A stretch of DNA of 64,000 nt from Punica granatum (lineage: Eukaryota; Streptophyta; Magnoliopsida; Myrtales; Lythraceae): positions 13,562,001 through 13,626,000 of the forward strand of contig NC_045131.1 of the NCBI RefSeq assembly GCF_007655135.1. Reading direction: 5' to 3'. Both the position numbers and the translations under genes were made by a program. The notes below the pieces were generated by a model, which did not search any database, had not been told where the DNA came from, and worked only from the letters and a program-made list of their open reading frames with translations. Positions 43,032 through 53,930 of the stretch are shown one piece after another. Each line of letters begins with the position of its first letter. Positions within the stretch are counted from its first letter, which is position 1.

Positions 43032-45864
43032 ATGGATGTTGATAACCCTTATGATGACAATGAAAACTACAAAAATGATTCCCCGATGAAAGAAAATGGC
43101 GATCTCCAAGCAGTCTTGCCAGATACCTCTGGTGAAGGTTTTCCTTATGCGCCTGAGAACTTTCCTAACCCAGGAGACAAATGGAGGTGGAGGGTGGGGA
43201 AGAGAGTCGCCGTTACAGGCCACTACCTCGATCGGTACCTTTATGCTCCGAAGAGTCTGAAACATCATCTTCTTCAGAACAAGTTGGGTGCAAATTATGC
43301 GTTTCCAAGCAAGCTTTCGCTCCAACGCTTCATTGGGGCCGAATTTCCTGATGCTGACGTGGAGGCATTCTTCGCATCTTTCAGCTGGAAGATCCCCTCA
43401 AAGAAGCTCCAGTTAGCAGACGGTGAGCCTTGACCCAACAAAAATTTCTTATTATTTCTTTCTTCTCGGTGTGGCCAATGATGTGCAATAAAAAGGAAAT
43501 GCAAGGCAACATTTCCGTTCCTGCTTTTATTTAATTTGAAAAGCACGAACCGTTAATGGAGTATGGGGTTTGGCTTTTGTTTGAGGAATGGTTACTTTCT
43601 GAGAGGATGCCAGCATGCTTTGTTTTGCATGAAACCTTCACTGTGAGCTGTAATTATGTACAGTGGTATTAAAAACAAAATTATATCTTTTTTTTGTCAA
43701 ACACAAAATTATTCTCCGTGTTTCCCATGAAATCACCATATTCCAGCAACTTTATAATTTAGGAGAGATCGTGCATGCTTCCAGTGATATGACATTTTAT
43801 TACAGCTTAGGAAGCAATTGTTCTTCCTTTGTAATATCGGTCCTGTATTGTCCCAATTCTTTCATGTCTGCAGACTATGTATTGTATATTTTCAACCTAC
43901 TGATCAATCAATGCTGATTCCTGTCTGACTTAAGGATTGCAAGATTAGGAACAATTTCAAATGTTGCTTGCCCTCTTTTTCCTCAATATCTCCATTATTA
44001 CCTCAAAACTTATTCTCGTCCAACTGTGTTCTAATTCTACAGGTATTACTGATCCGGGTAGTTTCCTCGCTGTACCTCACCATGAGAGCCCTGAACCTTC
44101 TTCTTCAGATCCTGGCCCCGCAGGCTGTAAAGCCCATAACAGGACATGCGTCAGCTTAATATCTAAATCGGGCCAAACAACTTTACCATCAATGCCCTGT
44201 GACATCTGCTGTTCTGAACCAGGTTTTTGCCGCGACTGCTGTTGCATACTCTGTTCCAAGACTGTAGATTCCTCGCATGGAGGTTATTGTTTCATCAGGT
44301 GTGAGGCCTTGATTGGTGAGGAGAATTCCATGTGTGGCCACTTGGCCCACCTCAACTGTGGGCTCCGCGCTTATATGGCCGGAACTGTGGGTGGAAGTAT
44401 TGGTTTGGATGCAGAGTACCATTGTCGCCTCTGTGATTCGAGAACAGAACTGGTGTCCCATGTTACAAAGTTGTTGGAGACATGTAAGTCCATTGATTCT
44501 CTGGATGAGGTAGAGAAGGTCTTGAACTTGGGAGTATCTCTCCTTTGTGGTTCGCAGAAGACAAGTGCAAAGTTGCTTCTGAGCAGCATTTATTTTGCTC
44601 TCTCAAAGGTAACAAGATAGATTTATTGATTTCGTTCTTATCGGGAAGCATATTATAAACCTCACTTCGGCAACTGCCCCAATGGACCTTTACATATAAT
44701 TTTTTGACATCAGCTCAAGCGCGGGAATTCTCTTGAAGAAATCTGGAGAGGAGATGACAGCTCAGGTAACCCATTATGCAAAGTTTTTTTATTTTTTTAA
44801 TTTCACTTTTGGCTCCTTTATGTTGCTCTCTTTTCGCCATTTATGACTCTTTCATGTTGAGCAACTTGTAATATCTCCTATGCTTTATGTTTGCTCTCAC
44901 CCTATGAACAAGAAAAGTGGGGGTTCAGGACGTAGCTTATAAATTTCTCAGTGCGAAAGATGGGCCGTGCCAATTTTGTTGAAATATGTTTTCAGCCTTA
45001 ATGAATTTTAATGCAAAAAGATAGTTTGCATAATAAGTAAGATAAAAATTGCCGTTCTGCATTGTCAAAAATGTTTGTGAGATCAAATACAAGTTACATG
45101 ACAAAAGATCTATAACCGAACATATCTTTTGGGTGGATTCTCAATGGTAATTTCATGCTTTTCTTTTGTTTCTCAGTTTCCTTTCTTGTATGGAAATAAC
45201 TGAACCTTTGTTGAAACCAACAACATGCTCTCTCTCTTTCTCTGGTTCTCTTACATATAACTTGTTGGTATGGTAAATGTAGCTATGAGGCGCGAAGAGC
45301 TTTTATCGTTTTCAGAGTATTTACTGTACGATCTTCATTCCCTTCCCTGGATTGGATGCAGTTGTTCCCATTTCCAGCAATGGTAGCAATCCTAGCCTGC
45401 CAAGAAAAAATGGCAGTCCCTGTCGAGAAGATTCAGAAAACAAGAATTTGGCAGATGCCACCAAACGAAAAAGAGAGCCATCAAATGAGTACGACTCTTT
45501 TGGGATTGAGATCCATCACCAGAAGCTCGACGCTGAGATCACCAGGGTACTCCAGGCAATGAAAGAGGCGCAGGAGTTTGAGTACAGAATGGCAGAGGAA
45601 CGACTGTATGCTCAGAAGAATCACCTCCGTAACTTGTACCTGCAGCTTGAGCTTGAGCAAGAGATCTCTGAGCTGAGGGAACTAGGATTATCCAATGGCT
45701 CCAGTGAGTTGGTGAACTCTGTCTCGAAAAGAAAGGATCAGATAAAGCGAGAGTACGAGAAACTCTTGGAGATGATGGAAGTGGCAAAAGGATTTGGAAG
45801 GACTTCGAAGGAGATTCTGAGGGAGCATTTCGGTTTGGGGTTAGAGGAAAACCATGCAGAGTAA
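43032..45864 (+). CDS. Oberon-like PHD finger protein, copy B2 (shortened C-terminus)
   Basis: Exons are 43032-43422, 44043-44608, 44714-44765 and 45362-45864, giving 503 residues. The N-terminal domain and the Oberon-type PHD finger are present; the last knuckle reads YHCRLC, keeping both cysteines. The C-terminal coiled coil differs from the other copies (for example IEIHHQKLDAEITRVLQ, LELEQEISELRELGLS). The other three proteins end HAEVMAFLQKAV or HAEVLAFLSNAV. Here one G is missing after gcagag, so the frame meets TAA at once and the last nine residues are lost. The rest is open and the loss is short, so the gene may still work. The 5' UTR intron is predicted at 42415-42947. Its 3' half is the most diverged of the four genes. 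Confidence 0.8.
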
Positions 45865-47600
45865 ATGGCATTCTTCAGAAAGCTGTTTGAATTGAACTCA
45901 GGTGTGATTTCATGCATCCTGTGGAATCCTACTGCTTGTAGCTGGGTTATGCTGCATTTAGAAATTTCAAATTCCAGTCTTGGATTACATCGAGTTGTCG
46001 GTTGGTATGGCACCATGGTGAGCTGGAATTAGGAGTGGAAGTAGAGGAAAGATAGTTGAACAATGGACTTGTTAAATCAAGAAAATGTAGTTTTCAGCTA
46101 ATAGTTGCATAGCTATTCCCCTAAAATGAATATGATCTGCTAGTGTTAGACAGGCAAAGGAACATTTTTCTTAGTTTAGGAACTGATGGATTGGATTGAT
46201 CAGACGTGACAATTTTTGATTCATTTACTGGGTGGCACTTCGTTTATGTAAGCATTGTTTGTGTACTGCTTGTGACAGTGAAGAAAAATGTGAATGATAG
46301 GGAAGTCTCTCAATGTGGATTAAAGTTCTCATCCTCTGTAGTCTCCTAGCTCCGAATTTTAGGACTTTCCTGTTTGCATAATTTTGTTTCAATGAAGTTT
46401 GCCATGGAAAGTCGAGGTTGAAGTGAGTGAAAGCAAACGTTCTAAAGCAAACCTGAGCAAAACAATGTAGTTTTAAAGTTTGTCTTGGCAAACTATACAA
46501 ACCATAAAAGTGTTGGCAAAGTTTAGACCTGAAAAGTAAGGACTAGGGAGAATATGTTCAAGGTGAAGAATATATTCCTTGGTGAAGAAGGGACACTTTT
46601 TGCGGCTTTAATAGCAATACAATTGGGCATCATGAGATAATGAAATATTCAAACGATGCATTCGATTACGTGTCCAAGTCTAGTCAGTATCACCAGGCGG
46701 AGATGGTGAGATTGAGAGATGAGGGAATAAGAATATGAACTCAACAAGAAAAGAGGTACAAGTGATACATAAATAAATCTATGTCGGTAGGGTACATGGT
46801 GTTCGTGCGCATTGACCAAAAATTGTAAAAGAAATCCATATAGAACATATTCGTGAAAAAAGAGGAGAATCGAAATTGATCTCGGTTCTTATATAGAACG
46901 CTAGGCTTCTGCGGTCACATAACCTGACGTTTGCTCCATGTTCCATTTTAAAAGAGGTAAGGCAAGCAAAACAAGGAAATATCTGAAAACTTATGCAGCA
47001 GACAAACAAGGAAACATAAAGCATTAATACTCATTCACAAAAAGAAACATCAAGCATTGATCGGTCTGCTGACTCTAAACTGAAGGTAATTTTTCAGAAG
47101 AAAAACCGGGAGGAATGAAAGTAAAAAGGGGAGACCGCGCAAACTGCAGATGACTAAGCCTCAAATGTTACATTGTCAGTCAATGACTTAAGCCATAAAA
47201 CATTATAGGTGTGAACTGGCAATAAAATGAGCTCCTAGCCAACTGCTTAATACGCAGAAGGATGTGACTGTTTCAATGTTCTTCTCATCATCACAAAGCC
47301 GAGCCCCTGACAATCTGGTTCCCCCCAACCGCAAATGGACTCAACACTTGCATAAAAGTCCAATGATCAACCAGTAAACAACAATCATCGGATCGGACCA
47401 TCCAAATAGAAGAACAGAATGTACAAATCCAGCAGTTGAAGCGTGGAGAAGAACAAAGAACAGCGTCTCTTATCATCATATATCTGAATTGAAGTGCCAC
47501 AAAGTGACTAGTCCGAACCCGAGAAACCTAAGCTTGCATACTAAATGCTCGCCAAATGACTTGGCCAGAGCAAAAGGCTTGACATTACACAACAATAAAA
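45865..47600. other. Spacer between B2 and the HSP20-like gene
   Basis: Positions 45865-46870 are a diverged version of the 3' flank seen after A1 and A2. The remainder (46871-47600) is the presumed 3' UTR and downstream DNA of the minus-strand HSP20-like gene. No additional gene is supported. Confidence 0.5.
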
Positions 47601-47616
47601 ACAAGAGTTATGTTTA

Positions 47617-48332
47617 TTACTGTACAAGTACAAGTCTATTCCCATTACCTCCTTCCCACACCTCACCTTCACCATCCTCCAGCTCCTCTTCTTCCTCTTC
47701 CTCCCCCTTCGGCACCGTCACAATTAACTCCCCATCAACACAGACTGCACTGGCGAGCTCGGGCCGAGTTGACTGAGGCAGGCGGAACCGCCACATATCA
47801 AGCTCCAATTGGTCCAGGGGGAGCAGCTCCAGGGACCCATTTGGCCTCACCACAACCTGCAGGAAGCCCCCATTTACATTATTCGCCATTAAAAGGAACA
47901 TCCTAACCGTTGCTAGCTCCAGTTATCACGCAAATATCTCTACCATCTAATCAAGCCGAGAAATGAAGCAAATATGCACTAAACCATTCCAACTGACAAT
48001 GCCAAATCACAATTTCTCCAAGAAATGTTCAATTCACGTTCGAATAAAGCCTTTACCTTGGTAACCCCCGGATGGATCTCGACAGTGTGGGCCCGGACAT
48101 CCCCAACAATCCCGTCGGTCTCCGCCACGAAGCGGAAGAAACCGGGGCCCTCCTCCACCTCCACGTCGGCATCCGAGCGGAAGGGCAGCTCCAGCACCCG
48201 GCTGAATATGTGAGGCAGCCTCCTGAGCTTCTTGCTGTGGTAGGACCCGACCGCGGAAGCGCCCCGCGCGGAGCTCAAGTCGTATTGGACCGTAATGTTC
48301 CTCTTCTTGGTGGGGACTGGGTGGACCTTCAT
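47617..48332 (-). CDS. HSP20/alpha-crystallin-like protein
   Basis: Two exons, 48332-48057 and 47856-47617, are joined in phase 0 (VTK|VVVRPNG) with donor AAG|GTAAAG and acceptor CTGCAG, giving 171 residues. Residues 1-92 start MKVHPVPTKKRNITVQYDL and include a strand-rich segment (LELPFRSDADVEVEEGPG, FFRFVAETD). The second exon holds the alpha-crystallin-like ending LDMWRFRLP, ACVDGELIVTVPK (written here as AVCVDGELIVTVPK in the protein) and a poly-Glu tail. Canonical class I or II small heat-shock proteins have a different N-terminus, so this belongs to the divergent plant HSP20-like group; a chaperone role is by analogy only. The frame also extends upstream of this ATG, but four remnant copies support MKV as the start. 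It is the only intact copy in the window. Confidence 0.8.
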
Positions 48333-48423
48333 GGCGGTTCCTGAACACTCGATCGGCGGAAAGAGGGATTGCGGGCTCAATATCAGAATCAAGAGGAAAG
48401 TGAGGGATGCCCAGTTGAGAGGA

Positions 48424-49270
48424 TACGAAGAATTCTTGTGGGTAGGAATCAAAATCTTAACTTGATTATTGCGGGGGAAAGGCACAATCATTCAATCAAT
48501 CAAAACACTCAAAACTTGAAGGAAGAAACAACAAATTCAGGATTGAATCAAACCCTAGGAAGCTTTATATCCTGGGAAGATGGGATTGTGGGGATTGAGA
48601 TTGTCGGTCGTGCGTCTGAGATTGTTGGGAGTGAAGATTTGATTGTCTGATTTCTATGCATTCCAAAAGGAAGGATTTGAGGGAAGGGAAAGCTTGTGAC
48701 GTTTCTTTAAATCTTGCTTTTTGGATGAAGCGAAGAGAGACACTGATAAGGGAATCAAAAAGGAGAGGTGGGATGGTTTTCTTTCTGCCCCTCCCGATCC
48801 GAGAAATTGCTAAGAAAGCCCCTCCCATCATTATTTTATATGTTCTTCGGTTTTTCGCGGCAACCGTACGCTCTTTGTTCTCAGTTATAGGGGAGACTCA
48901 TGAGTGATACTACTTGAGGATAAAGAAGGAGCACGCGAATTTTCACGGGTGAGGGTTGAATCCATAATTTCTTTATGTTGAGGATGACAATTGGCCTTGC
49001 AACATCCATTTCTCATATTTAATTAATTAATATAATAATTTGATTATTGCTTTTTTTTTAAGTGTGCACCACTTGTTATCGGAACCCACAATGGAATCTA
49101 CTATTTGGAATTGTGTTGATCAATCCGTTGAGAGATTGTAAAACTCTCTCAATGTTTTTATTTATGAATGAGATTAAAATTGAACTTAAAAAAAATAGCG
49201 TCAACTTACATGAATCAAGATACATTGCTTGCATCATCTCTTTGCTTTATGCAGAATTTAAATGTAAATA
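48424..49270. repeat. Direct repeat S1 (upstream region of the HSP20-like gene)
   Basis: This contains the 5' region of the HSP20-like gene and matches 49976-50870 closely at its start. Toward its right end it differs by many single-base losses (for example ggaatctactatttgg against ggaattctactaatttgg). It has no gene of its own. Confidence 0.75.
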
Positions 49271-49975
49271 AGGTTGAATTGAAAGACACAGCGTCTCTTA
49301 TCATCATATCTGAATTAAATAAAATGCTAGTATTAGAAACCTGAGTTTGCATGCTAAATCTCTATTATTCCAAATGAGTTGCAACAAAATTTCTTAAAAA
49401 TTACCAAAAAAAACAAGAGTTATTTATTTGTAAATTTTACAGTCTATTTTCTTTTCACCTTCACCACAGCACTTCTTCTTCTTTCATGAGTCACAATTAA
49501 CTCCATAACACAATGCATGCGAGCTCGGCCGAGTTAAAACTGAGGCATGTGGAAGCCATATCAAGCTCCAATTTCAGCAGCTCCAGGGATTCATTTGGCC
49601 TCACCACAACCTGCAGGAAGCCCCCATACATTTTCATAAAGGAACATCCTAACGTTGCTAGTGAGTTAACGAAATACTCTATCTATCTAATAGAAGCAAA
49701 ATGTGCTATCAGTAAAAAATCAAAAAAAAAAAAATGTTATACGCATATTTATTTATTCCATTAAATTTGTGCAATCCCAACAATCTTTGAAAACGACCTT
49801 TAGTGCATATAGCATCGTGATATTGACTGTTGAGATCTGTGTGGTAATTCGACAGGCCGAGCTGGCTCAATCGATTGTTTCTATGTTCCTCTTCTTGGTG
49901 ACTTACCATCATTTTGAACACACGATCAGAAAAATCCTCAATACCAGTTATCGATTGTGTGAGGGTGCACTTAAA
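49271..49975. other. Mixed sequence, probable assembly artefact
   Basis: The block resembles the HSP20-like gene (47462-48423) and the sequence at 50871-51760 at the same time, alternating every few bases. Its exon 2-like part (about 49500-49640) keeps the order of the real gene but with scattered losses that destroy the frame. It should not be counted as an HSP20 pseudogene without raw-read support. Confidence 0.65.
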
Positions 49976-50870
49976 TACGAAGAATTCTTGTGGGTAGGAA
50001 TCAAAATCTTAACTTGATTATTGCGGGGGAAAGGCACAATCATTCAATCAATCAAAACACTCAAAACTTGAAGGAAGAAACAACAAATTCAGGATTGAAT
50101 CAAACCCTAGGAAGCTTTATATCCTGGGAAGATGGGATTGTGGGGATTGAGATTGTCGGTCGTGCGTCTGAGATTGTTGGGAGTGAAGATTTGATTGTCT
50201 GATTTCTATGCATTCCAAAAGGAAGGATTTGAGGGAAGGAAAGCTTGTGACGTTTCTTTAAATCTTGCTTTTTGGATGAAGCGAAGAGAGACACTGATAA
50301 GGGAATCAAAAAGGAGAGGTGGGATGGTTTTCTTTCTGCCCCTCCCGATCCGAGAAATTGCTAAGAAAGCCCCTCCCATCATATTTTTATATGTTCTTCG
50401 GTTTTTCGCGGCAACCGTACGCTCTTTGTTCTCAGTTATAGGGGAGACTCATGAGTGATACTACTTGAGATAAAGAAGGAGCACGCGAATTTTCACGGGT
50501 GAGGGTTGAATCCATAATTTCTTTATGTTGAGGATGACAATTGGCCTTGCAACATCCATTTCTCATATTTAATTAATTAATATAATAATTTGATTATTGC
50601 TTTTTTTTTAAGTGTGCACCACTTGTTATCGGAACCCACAATGGAATTCTACTAATTTGGAATTGTGTCTGATCAATCCGTTGAGAGATAAAACTCTCTC
50701 AGCATGTTTTTATTTATGAATCTCAAAATTAAAATTGAACTTAAAAAAAATAAGCGTCAACTTACATGAATCAAGATACATTGCTTGCATTTTTTTTTCT
50801 TTTTTTATTTTCTCTTTGCTTTATGCATTGAATTTAATATTTTTGGTGAATATAAGGTTGAATTGAAATT
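49976..50870. repeat. Direct repeat S2
   Basis: Second copy of 48424-49270. The first few hundred bases are almost identical, including the tacgaagaattcttgtgg start. It reads smoothly into 50871 onward, so S2 rather than S1 appears to carry the true right-hand junction. Confidence 0.75.
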
Positions 50871-52620
50871 GACCATAGGTTTCGCATCTTCTTCTAATAT
50901 AATATAAAATGCTGTTTATTATTATAATTCTTGAGGTTTGCATTGCAGACATCTCTATTATTCTTATCTTATACACTGAGTTGCTTTTTAACAAACATTT
51001 CTTAAAAATTACCCAAAAAGATGGCATGAGCCAATCTGAGTTTCACATTATATTTGGTAAATTTTACAGTTTTTCTACTTTTTCTTTTTTTACCACAGGG
51101 CACATTTTGCTTCAATTTCATGAGATAACACAAAAATTTCAAAAATTTTATTATATAGCACAACATCAACTGTCCATAAAAATGATGGAAAAGCCAACGA
51201 GGAGTTATTATTTTCACACCCGATTCATGTGGAAGATAAAATCATGCTAGGTGATGCCAATTTTTCAAAAATTATGCTAGAACATGCACAACGGGTAAGA
51301 AGACGTGTTATCAGGTCTACTCTCCATATACACGACATCTGCAAATAGCCACCTCCAGCACATTTTCTACGGAAAAGTTAAGAGTTATGCCATATGGTGA
51401 GAAAATTCGAAACTTTTATGCTATTTAGTTTAATAGAAGCAAAATGTGCTGAATCAGTAAAAAAATCAAAAAAAAAAAAACATGTTATACGGCATATTTA
51501 TTTATTCCATTAAATTTGTGCAATCTGTCCAAACACATCTTTGAAATACGACCTTTAGTGCATATATGCATCGTGATTATTGAACTGTTGAGATCTGGTG
51601 CATGGATAATTCTGACATGGCTCGAGCTGGTCATTCGAATCGGATTGTTTCTATTTGCTTCGGTACTAAACATATCCCTTTCCCGCCGAAAACATGACTT
51701 ATTATTACCCATACATTAATTGAACACACGACATTCAGAAAAAAAGTCCTTTTTTCTAATACCTATGTTATGCGATTGTGTTGAGACGTGGTGCAACTTA
51801 AATAATCGACTAGTATGATCGTAACTCCATGCCATCCCAAAAATGTCAACCGCAACATACAACCATTAACTAACATACGATCTTCCTGTCAGTTTCATGC
51901 ATGAAGAACGCGCAAGAGTGAAGGCTGCGTGCAATTGAATTTCTTTTCTTGCGGTTGACGTAAAATCAGAAAGAAAGACTACAGTCAATACGCGCAATGA
52001 ATATTGCCTTTTCCATTATTTTTTTATTTTTATTTTTTTTGGGTGATTTGCTTTTTCCATGACATATTGTATATTATTATATATATAAGTTTATCAGATA
52101 TGCCTTGGAGCCTGGATCTAAAACGATCGAAGCCGAAAACTCGAGTAGTGACCGGACATTGCAGAGGTTTATGCCACAGCAGAAGCCTCATCATGCTAAT
52201 TCGAGATGCTCGGTTTTTCAATCGATCCAACTACTCCTGATCAAAACATGTAATACCCCCTCATCCCACACGCACCGACAAACTTTGACTGTGAGATATA
52301 ACTGTTTGGTACTTCTAAATAAAATATAGAACAGGAATAAGATATCACTTAAATCATATTGTAAAATTCCATTCCCCAATCGGGGGAGGGGGCTGGCGAT
52401 CCCAATCAGGGGTGATGGCCAGGGTCGTGACTCCACCCACCAGAATCGGAAGAATCCTCAATTTGAGAGTTCTCTCGATTCCGGAGGGTGGGGGCTTCGA
52501 TTCCGGCCACCACCATCCTGATTGGGGTCACGCGACGCCCTCTCCCCAATTGGGGTCATCACCGTCTTCTGCGGTCTCGATTCCGTCCAAATTAACGGAA
52601 AATTTAACGCCATGCTAGAA
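50871..52620. other. AT-rich intergenic region with a GC-rich patch, no gene
   Basis: Positions 50871-51760 are AT-rich and without a supported frame. Positions 52370-52620 are unusual: GC-rich, with repeated cccaat(c/t)gggg and gattccgg motifs, similar in style to 58240-58640, and probably a dispersed repeat. Nothing suggests an RNA gene. Confidence 0.4.
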
Positions 52621-53930
52621 TTGTTATCAAATCGAAAATTTATACATTTTTAGATTAAGGAAAAAATTCACGCTAGAATTGTCAAAATGTAAAAAGTTAA
52701 ATTTTTTTTTTTGGTTATTAATCCTAAAATTCTAAACTTCTGCCAACGTTTTCCATCTTGCTGAAGTTGGATGGCAAAGAGAGGCCATAAGTTACTTCCA
52801 AATTCTCATTCTTCTCTTTTTCTTCAAATTCCGCTTCCTGGAAATACCCGAGAATCATACGGATGATCAATTCTCCGCTAGGTTCTCTACTTCGATGAAT
52901 CCAATAAACAAGGCCCGGAAAACGTTTCCCAATGGTAACACATACCTTCATTTTCAGAGGCTACAAGATGAGAATTTTAAATGGTTGCGGCATTTTACGT
53001 GTTTCTTCAGGCATTAACCTTATCGGAGCTGTGCCCATGGCACTGCCGAGATAAAAACAAGAGAAGAAACTGCCTGGATACTTCCGCAGACCCTTTGGCA
53101 GTTGTTGACGTGAGATCCACGACATTCCGTCTTCGCGTCCCTTTTAACTTTGTCCTGCTCTGCAACGCTGTACTGGTTGCATAAATTTTGGCCACAACTC
53201 CCATCGGATCACTGTGCCTGGAAAAGAACAAGCTGGTCAATCATGTCACCATGGCACATTGCCAAAAATCAAAATCGAAGGTCAGTGCAAAGCTAACATC
53301 CTTGCACGGAACATGCCAATCAAATTCTTAGAACACTCTTGTATAAGAATGTATGGCATCACGTTTACCAAAGAGGACAAAAGCCAGAGCTACTACAAAT
53401 CCACGGTCCTGGGCCAAGACCGACATTTTGAATTAAGGGAACAAATCAAGGATAAGTGACAGAGAACTCACCAAATACATTGACCACCTTTAAACCACAT
53501 CTACGGTGCATTCACCATCTCATCATCCTGGCTGGTAAAACTCGCCTCACCCTGGAGCCCGGACTTCCCAGGACACACCCATCAGATCAGTAGTCATAAT
53601 ATGTAAATACCTGAAATTATATGATTTACCCAGAAAAGGTCGACATGAGATCTGCACCCCGACTTTGGGGCAACAACAGCAAGTTCCAAGGTTGACATCA
53701 TGGGAAAATTTCCAAAGACGGGATACTACCATTATGATAAAACAACTGCTAATTCTTTAAAACCAAGTTCTATTCTAGAACTGGGAACTTTACATCACAG
53801 TCTTCATGATCCGGTGTTCTAAATTACAGTGCTCCTACCGCCATCTCAAGCCGATATTATTATAATTCCAGAGGCGGCAGCTTCAGTAAATTGGCCAAAA
53901 CAAGGAAAAGAGAAAGAGAACACAGCAAGA
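52621..53930. other. 3' flank of the six-exon gene, no separate gene
   Basis: The last ~550 bp (about 53380-53930) is repeated as 59985-60485 and is probably the 3' UTR and downstream DNA of the minus-strand gene. Frames at 52724-52951, 52981-53184 and 53214-53459 have no conserved motif and are not accepted. Confidence 0.4.

Larger units (their letters stand above)
27418..44287 (+). repeat. Tandem duplication unit 2 (right copy)
   Basis: Collinear with 9381-25666. It carries the truncated GRF ORF, gene A2, the second LTR retrotransposon and the 5' half of B2. The internal difference pattern (indels in spacers, mostly intact exons) fits a relatively recent duplication. The offset between the two copies grows from about 18.0 to 18.6 kb because unit 2 has several extra segments. 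Confidence 0.85.

Noticed and set aside
47979..48491. Longer HSP20-like N-terminus starting MIVPFPRNN
   Set aside because: The extension is not conserved in the remnants, whose similarity to coding sequence begins at the MKV start; it reads as 5' UTR.
49440..49975. A second HSP20-like pseudogene
   Set aside because: The block mixes gene and non-gene sequence base by base, which fits a consensus artefact better than a decayed gene.
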